From: Verrucomicrobiia bacterium
GTDB lineage: Bacteria; Verrucomicrobiota; Verrucomicrobiia; Verrucomicrobiales; Akkermansiaceae
NCBI GenBank assembly: GCA_030430455.1
Contig: JAUIJB010000008.1
Coordinates: 1 to 64,000, forward strand
Direction: 5' to 3'
Length of the DNA: 64,000 bases
Shown here: positions 60,481-64,000 of the stretch, in pieces
Layout: the number at the start of each line of letters is the position of its first letter
How positions within the stretch are numbered: the stretch's first letter is position 1
Position numbers and translations under genes: made by a program
The notes under the pieces: generated by a model
Databases searched by the model: none
What the model was told of the DNA's origin: nothing
What the model saw: the letters and a program-made list of their open reading frames with translations, nothing else

Positions 60481-61046
60481 AACTCCTGCTGCTCCTCGTT
60501 CTGGCCCCCGCCGTCGCCCACGGCGCGCTGCGCGAGGACTACCTGCGCTGGCACGAGGCCTGCCTGGCCGCCGATGACGCCAAGACGATCGACGGCTACA
60601 TCGCCCGCTACGAGAAGGCCCTCGCCGCACGGCCGGACGACCAGCTGGCCAAGGTCTACCTCGGCTCCGCCCACACCCTGCGCTCGGCCGAGAGCGGCTG
60701 GGGACGCTCCAAGCTCGAGCACCTCAGGAAGGGCGGGCGGCTGATGGACGAGGCGGTGGCGGCCGCGCCCGACGATGCCCGCATCCGCTTCGTGCGCGCC
60801 GTCAATTGCTACCGCCTGCCGAAACGCTTCGACCGCCGACCGATCGCCGTGGAGGACTTCAAGCGCCTCATCCCGCTCGCCGCGAAGGGCAAGGGCGACC
60901 TCTCGACCCGCGAACGCCAGGCCATCCTCTACTATGGCTGGCAGACCATGAAGGAGGACGGCGAAACCGAGCTCGCCGAACAGGCTCGCCGGCACTGCCA
61001 CCAGCTCGCGCCCGAGTCGAAATACGGCAAGGCCAGCGGCGGGTGA
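60462..61046 (+). CDS. Secreted protein of unknown function, 194 aa
   Basis: Signal peptide MSFRLLKLLLLLVLAPAVAH; the mature helical part (YEKALAARPDDQLAKVYLGS, EAVAAAPDDARIRFVRAVN) looks like degenerate TPR repeats. It overlaps crtO by 19 bp, so is cotranscribed with the carotenoid genes, but a direct role in pigment synthesis is not shown by its sequence. Confidence 0.7.
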   Translation: MSFRLLKLLLLLVLAPAVAHGALREDYLRWHEACLAADDAKTIDGYIARYEKALAARPDDQLAKVYLGSAHTLRSAESGWGRSKLEHLRKGGRLMDEAVAAAPDDARIRFVRAVNCYRLPKRFDRRPIAVEDFKRLIPLAAKGKGDLSTRERQAILYYGWQTMKEDGETELAEQARRHCHQLAPESKYGKASGG

Positions 61047-61093
61047 GCGAAGGCTCCCGAAAGGCGGAGGCATCGAGAAACGGCAGCCAGCAC

Positions 61094-61200
61094 GGGTGAA
61101 GCAGGCCTTCAGCCTGCTCGATCCCTTTCGACTCCCCAACCCAGGGCGCTGCCCCAGGTTCCTGAGCCGGATGATTGCAGGCTGAAGGCCTGCCTCACCC
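61094..61200. repeat. Inverted repeat with 24-bp arms between convergent genes
   Basis: Arms 61094-61117 and 61177-61200 match in 23 of 24 positions and are separated by 59 bp, between genes ending at 61046 (+) and 61284 (-). The arm core is GCAGGCTGAAGGCCTGC-like, related to the palindrome at 7368. It could be a small non-autonomous element or a bidirectional terminator. Confidence 0.75.
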
Positions 61201-61283
61201 GCCGCGTCGTCCTTCCAGGCCGAATCCCAACGCGGGACATCGGATCCGGCCGCGAGCCGGGCTGCCCGAGCTTGGCCGGGGTG

Positions 61284-62015
61284 TCAGGCAAAATGCTCGC
61301 CGAACCACTCGTCGAGAGCCGTGACGACCTGCTCGTAGCTGTCGTCGCCGAACATGTGGCCGGCGCCGTCGACCCGGACCAGCCGCTTCGGCTCGCCGGC
61401 CGCCGCGAAGGCCTCCTCGCTGTCGGAGGGCGGGACCACGTCGTCCGCCGTCCCGTGGATCAGCAACAGCGGCTGGCGGAGGTCGGCGACCCGGGAGACC
61501 ACCTCGCCGATCGACCCGAGGTCCTGCATGAAGTCGGACGACAGCGGGCAGTCCGGCTCGTCCCACATGCATCCCTCGTCCGGCGTGACCTCGCCGAACT
61601 CGCGCTCGGCGAAGTCCGCGGTGCGCATCATCCCGGCCAGGGTGGCGAGCACCCGGATGCGGGGGATCGAGCCGGCGCTCAGGACGCCGACCGCGCCGCC
61701 CATGCTGTGGCCGATGTAGGCCAGCTCGAGCTCCGCGGGAAGCTGGTCGACCAGGTCGGCCAGATCGGCGCACTCCTTGCTCACGTTCGACTCGCGGAAG
61801 TCGCCCTCCGAGTCGCCGTTGCCGGAGAACGAGAAGCGCAGACAGGGCCAGCCGCGCGCGGCGAGCCCCTCCGCCACCGCCTTGAGCAGCGGGCGGTCCT
61901 TGTTGGCGGTGACGCCGTGGCCGATCACCACCAGCCTGCCGCCGCGCGAGCCCGGGTGGAAGGCGGTGTCGAGCTTCTCGCCGCGACGGTTGCGGAAATC
62001 GATCCCCTCAATCAT
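61284..62015 (-). CDS. Alpha/beta-hydrolase family protein
   Basis: 243 residues: LVVIGHGVTANKDRPLLKAV (oxyanion), AYIGHSMGGAVGVLSAGS (nucleophile Ser), LLIHGTADDVVPPSDSEEAF (Asp) and GAGHMFGDDSYEQV (His) form a complete triad. The gene overlaps the dehydrogenase gene by 8 bp and is downstream of it. Substrate unknown. Confidence 0.9.
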   Translation of the reverse strand: MIEGIDFRNRRGEKLDTAFHPGSRGGRLVVIGHGVTANKDRPLLKAVAEGLAARGWPCLRFSFSGNGDSEGDFRESNVSKECADLADLVDQLPAELELAYIGHSMGGAVGVLSAGSIPRIRVLATLAGMMRTADFAEREFGEVTPDEGCMWDEPDCPLSSDFMQDLGSIGEVVSRVADLRQPLLLIHGTADDVVPPSDSEEAFAAAGEPKRLVRVDGAGHMFGDDSYEQVVTALDEWFGEHFA

Positions 62016-62892
62016 CGCGACGACCCGGGAAAGTGAGTTCCGCCACCGCGCTCTTGTCGAGCTCGCCACGGCCCAGCTCGACCAGCTTGCGGTACTGCGC
62101 TTCGGTCGCCGCCGACAGCGGCACCCCGACCCCGGCACCGGCGGCCAGCGCGTTGGCGATGCCGCTGTCCTTGGCCGCGTGGGCGGCCGAGAAGTAACAC
62201 TCGTGGTCGCGCGCGATCATGTCGTCGCCGTCGGTCTCAAGCACCCTCGAGTTCGCCCCCGTCTGCGAGAACACCTCCTTCAGCACCTCGGTGTCGAGGC
62301 CCAGCGCCGCGCCCAGCCCGAGGCCTTCGGCGAGGCCGGCGGTGTTGATGTTCATGACCATGTTGACCAGCGCCTTGACCTGCGCCGCCGTGCCGGCCGG
62401 GCCGATGAAGCGCAGCGACTTCGAGAGGTCCTGCAGCAGCGGCTCGACCTGGTCGAACACCCCCCGCTCGCCGGCGACCATCAGGTAGAGCGTGCCCTCG
62501 CGGGCCTGGGTGATGCTCGACGCCATGCAGGCCTCCAGCGCCCGGGCGCCGGCCTTCTCGCAGGCCAGCGCGACCTCCTCGTGCACCGCCGGGCTGACCG
62601 TCGCGCAGTTGATGAACACCCGCCCGCCGGCATCGGCCAGCAACTGGTCGGCGGCGAAGATCGAGCGCATCGCGGCGTCGTCGGTGACGACGGTCACGAT
62701 GACGTCCGCCGCCGCGGTGACCTCGCCAAGCGACCCGGCCGCGGTGGCGCCGAGTTCCCCGGCCAGCTCCGCGGCGAGTTCCGGCACCACGTCGAACACG
62801 ACGCTCACCGTGTGGCCGCACTCCTTCATCCGGCGCGCCATGTTCGCGCCCATCCGCCCGAGTCCGACGACTCCGATCCGTTTTTCATCCAT
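62008..62892 (-). CDS. 3-hydroxyisobutyrate dehydrogenase-family oxidoreductase
   Basis: 294 residues. NAD(P)-binding GVVGLGRMGANMARRMKECG, conserved FINCATVSPAVHEEV (substrate loop), GTAAQVKALVNMVM with the catalytic Lys, and HAAKDSGIANALAAG near the end. Beta-hydroxyacid or imine reduction is the family role; the partner alpha/beta hydrolase is encoded immediately downstream. Start MDEKRIGVVG at 62890-62892. Confidence 0.92.
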   Translation of the reverse strand: MDEKRIGVVGLGRMGANMARRMKECGHTVSVVFDVVPELAAELAGELGATAAGSLGEVTAAADVIVTVVTDDAAMRSIFAADQLLADAGGRVFINCATVSPAVHEEVALACEKAGARALEACMASSITQAREGTLYLMVAGERGVFDQVEPLLQDLSKSLRFIGPAGTAAQVKALVNMVMNINTAGLAEGLGLGAALGLDTEVLKEVFSQTGANSRVLETDGDDMIARDHECYFSAAHAAKDSGIANALAAGAGVGVPLSAATEAQYRKLVELGRGELDKSAVAELTFPGRRDD

Positions 62893-62952
62893 CGCCGCCA
62901 CCCTGCCGCCCACCTCGCCGGCTGTCCACCGAAAGACTCCCGGTTCGGTGCA

Positions 62953-63540
62953 CTAGCCCTGCTTGCCCTCGATGGCGCAGAACAGCACCGCGGCGGCGAG
63001 GCCGAGGCGGCGGTCGAGCAGCCCCCCGCCGTCCATGGCGAAGTCGAGGTAGGTCTTGGTGATGAGGGGATTGCGCGTCTGGCGGAACACCAGCACCGGG
63101 TTCTGGCCGATGAAGCCGTGGTGCTGCTGCGGCGCGAAGAGGTTGACGATCCCGCCGAGGAACCGCCGCAGGAAGGCGAGCCCGCCGGAGTCCTCGCGGA
63201 TGATGCCGACCTCGTTGCCGGCAGGATCGAAGATCAGCCACTCGTCCTTGAAGATCGACTTCAGCCCCTTGCGGCGGAGCGCACCGAGGACCTCACCGCT
63301 GGCGGGATCGCTGACGTCGTAGGTGGCGCCGAAGTCGATCACCTGGCGGGCGCGGATCGTGATCAGCTCCGATTGCCGGTCCGGCCCGAGCACGCGGATG
63401 TCCTCCCTCAGCTTGAAGGCGCGCATCTTGGTGTGAAGCAGGACGTTGCCCTGCTCGTCCAGGACGCGGAACCACTGGTGGAGGATGTTGAAGATGTTCT
63501 TGCGGGTGACGAAGCGGGTCCGGTTGAAAAGCTCGTTCAT
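62953..63540 (-). CDS. Phospholipid scramblase/LURP-one-like (tubby-superfamily) protein
   Basis: 195 residues. The pattern FNILHQWFRVLDEQGNVLLH, MRAFKLREDIRVLGPD, then DVSDPASGEVLGALRRKGLK and DEWLIFDPAGNEVGIIREDS is that of the beta-barrel shared by scramblase and LURP-one proteins. A hydrophobic tail (GLAAAVLFCAIEG) could touch the membrane. Function in bacteria is unknown. Confidence 0.72.
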   Translation of the reverse strand: MNELFNRTRFVTRKNIFNILHQWFRVLDEQGNVLLHTKMRAFKLREDIRVLGPDRQSELITIRARQVIDFGATYDVSDPASGEVLGALRRKGLKSIFKDEWLIFDPAGNEVGIIREDSGGLAFLRRFLGGIVNLFAPQQHHGFIGQNPVLVFRQTRNPLITKTYLDFAMDGGGLLDRRLGLAAAVLFCAIEGKQG

Positions 63541-63628
63541 TCAGGTGGTGTCGGGGCGGAGGCTAGCCGCCCGGCCGCCGGGAAAGGAAGCCCGATCCGG
63601 TGTCACCTTGCCAGGCGAAGCGCCGACC

Positions 63629-63817
63629 TTGGACTGCGGCGGCTTGACGCCGCTTTGGGTGACGTTCGGGAAATCGCTGGATACGATCCGGTTCCGAGGA
63701 CACTGGCGGACCGCCTCCCTCGGCCGGATCCGGAGAAACTCCCCAATCCGGCCCCTTGCCGTGGAGACCATCCGCCAGAACGCCTCGAAAAAGCGGCGTC
63801 AAGCCGCCGCAGTCCAA
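63629..63817. repeat. Inverted repeat with perfect 28-bp arms
   Basis: Arms 63629-63656 and 63790-63817 are perfect reverse complements (AAAGCGGCGTCAAGCCGCCG type) and their inner flanks are also partly complementary. The same motif occurs inside the tandem duplication at 41887 and 42278. The 133-bp centre has no gene. It lies in the 280-bp gap between two minus-strand genes. Confidence 0.8.
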
Positions 63818-63820
63818 AGC

Positions 63821-64000
63821 CTACGGCTCCGGCAATCGCAGGCGGATCAGGTGATCCCGCTCCTTGACCAGCAGCGAGCCGTCGACCAGTGCCGGCGCGC
63901 CCCAGGTTTCGCTATCGGCCACCTGGTAGGTCCGCAGGACCTTCGTGGACCCTCCACCGGCCCGCAGGACGTGGAGTTCGCCGCGATCGGTCAGGGCCAG
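63821..64000 (-). CDS. C-terminal end of a probable PQQ-like beta-propeller protein (partial)
   Basis: Only the last 59 residues before the TAG at 63821-63823 are visible, ending VKERDHLIRLRLPEP. The words LALTDRGELHVLRAG and ETWGAPALVDGSLLVKERDH resemble BamB/PQQ-repeat blades. The start lies beyond the window. Domain call is tentative. Confidence 0.6.
   Translation of the reverse strand: MALTDRGELHVLRAGGGSTKVLRTYQVADSETWGAPALVDGSLLVKERDHLIRLRLPEP

Overview
The window is GC-rich, densely coded chromosomal DNA that looks like a Verrucomicrobiota genome (Luteolibacter/Haloferula-like Verrucomicrobiales is my best guess; Planctomycetota is the main alternative). The evidence is indirect: very long secreted delta-60/Ig/Calx-beta and beta-helix proteins, an H+-pyrophosphatase, a C30-type carotenoid pathway, and several families of short intergenic palindromes with a tyrosine transposase of the REP-associated type. 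No rRNA, tRNA, CRISPR array, prophage or plasmid gene was recognised.

Layout. 1-5060: the N-terminal part of a membrane pyrophosphatase (minus strand), a conserved unknown, an MgtC/SapB-DUF4010 membrane protein and a P1B-4 metal ATPase. 5239-14796: secreted unknowns, a gamma-carbonic-anhydrase-like protein, an AraC-type regulator divergent from a two-gene unit (alpha/beta-hydrolase-caspase fusion plus a lysine-rich partner), a membrane-anchored unknown and a SulP transporter. 14893-27106: a 2398-residue surface/secreted protein, a secreted unknown, an LpxR-like outer-membrane deacylase and an FG-GAP/PKD protein. 27270-31513: an EamA transporter, a phosphoesterase, a cyclic-nucleotide-binding protein, a CHAD protein and an aldo/keto reductase. 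31715-34070: nrdG-nrdD (anaerobic ribonucleotide reductase) behind an unusually AT-rich promoter. 34143-40065: a cupin, a GH43 glycosidase and a birA-oadG-oadA-oadB block, in which the biotin ligase would modify the biotin domain of OadA and the complex would couple oxaloacetate decarboxylation to Na+ export. 40087-51658: a small lipoprotein, a desaturase, a tandemly duplicated non-coding block, a beta-helix protein, an SMP-30 protein, a PLD-VTT/EEP pair, a lipoprotein and a TonB-dependent receptor. 51775-53157: a REP-associated transposase flanked by two similar blocks of palindromes. 53200-61046: an overlapping histidine kinase/response regulator pair, then a carotenoid cluster (aldehyde dehydrogenase divergent from a CrtN/CrtP-type oxidoreductase, crtQ and crtO). 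61284-64000: an overlapping hydrolase/dehydrogenase pair, a scramblase-like protein and the tail of a probable beta-propeller protein.

The most interesting items are the hydrolase-caspase fusion with its co-transcribed partner (8701-11335), the transposase island with matching palindrome arrays on both sides (51775-53157), the NtrC-like regulator that appears to lack the sigma-54 contact loop (53200-54480), and several distinct intergenic inverted-repeat families. All functional calls come from reading sequence motifs by eye; no database search was run.
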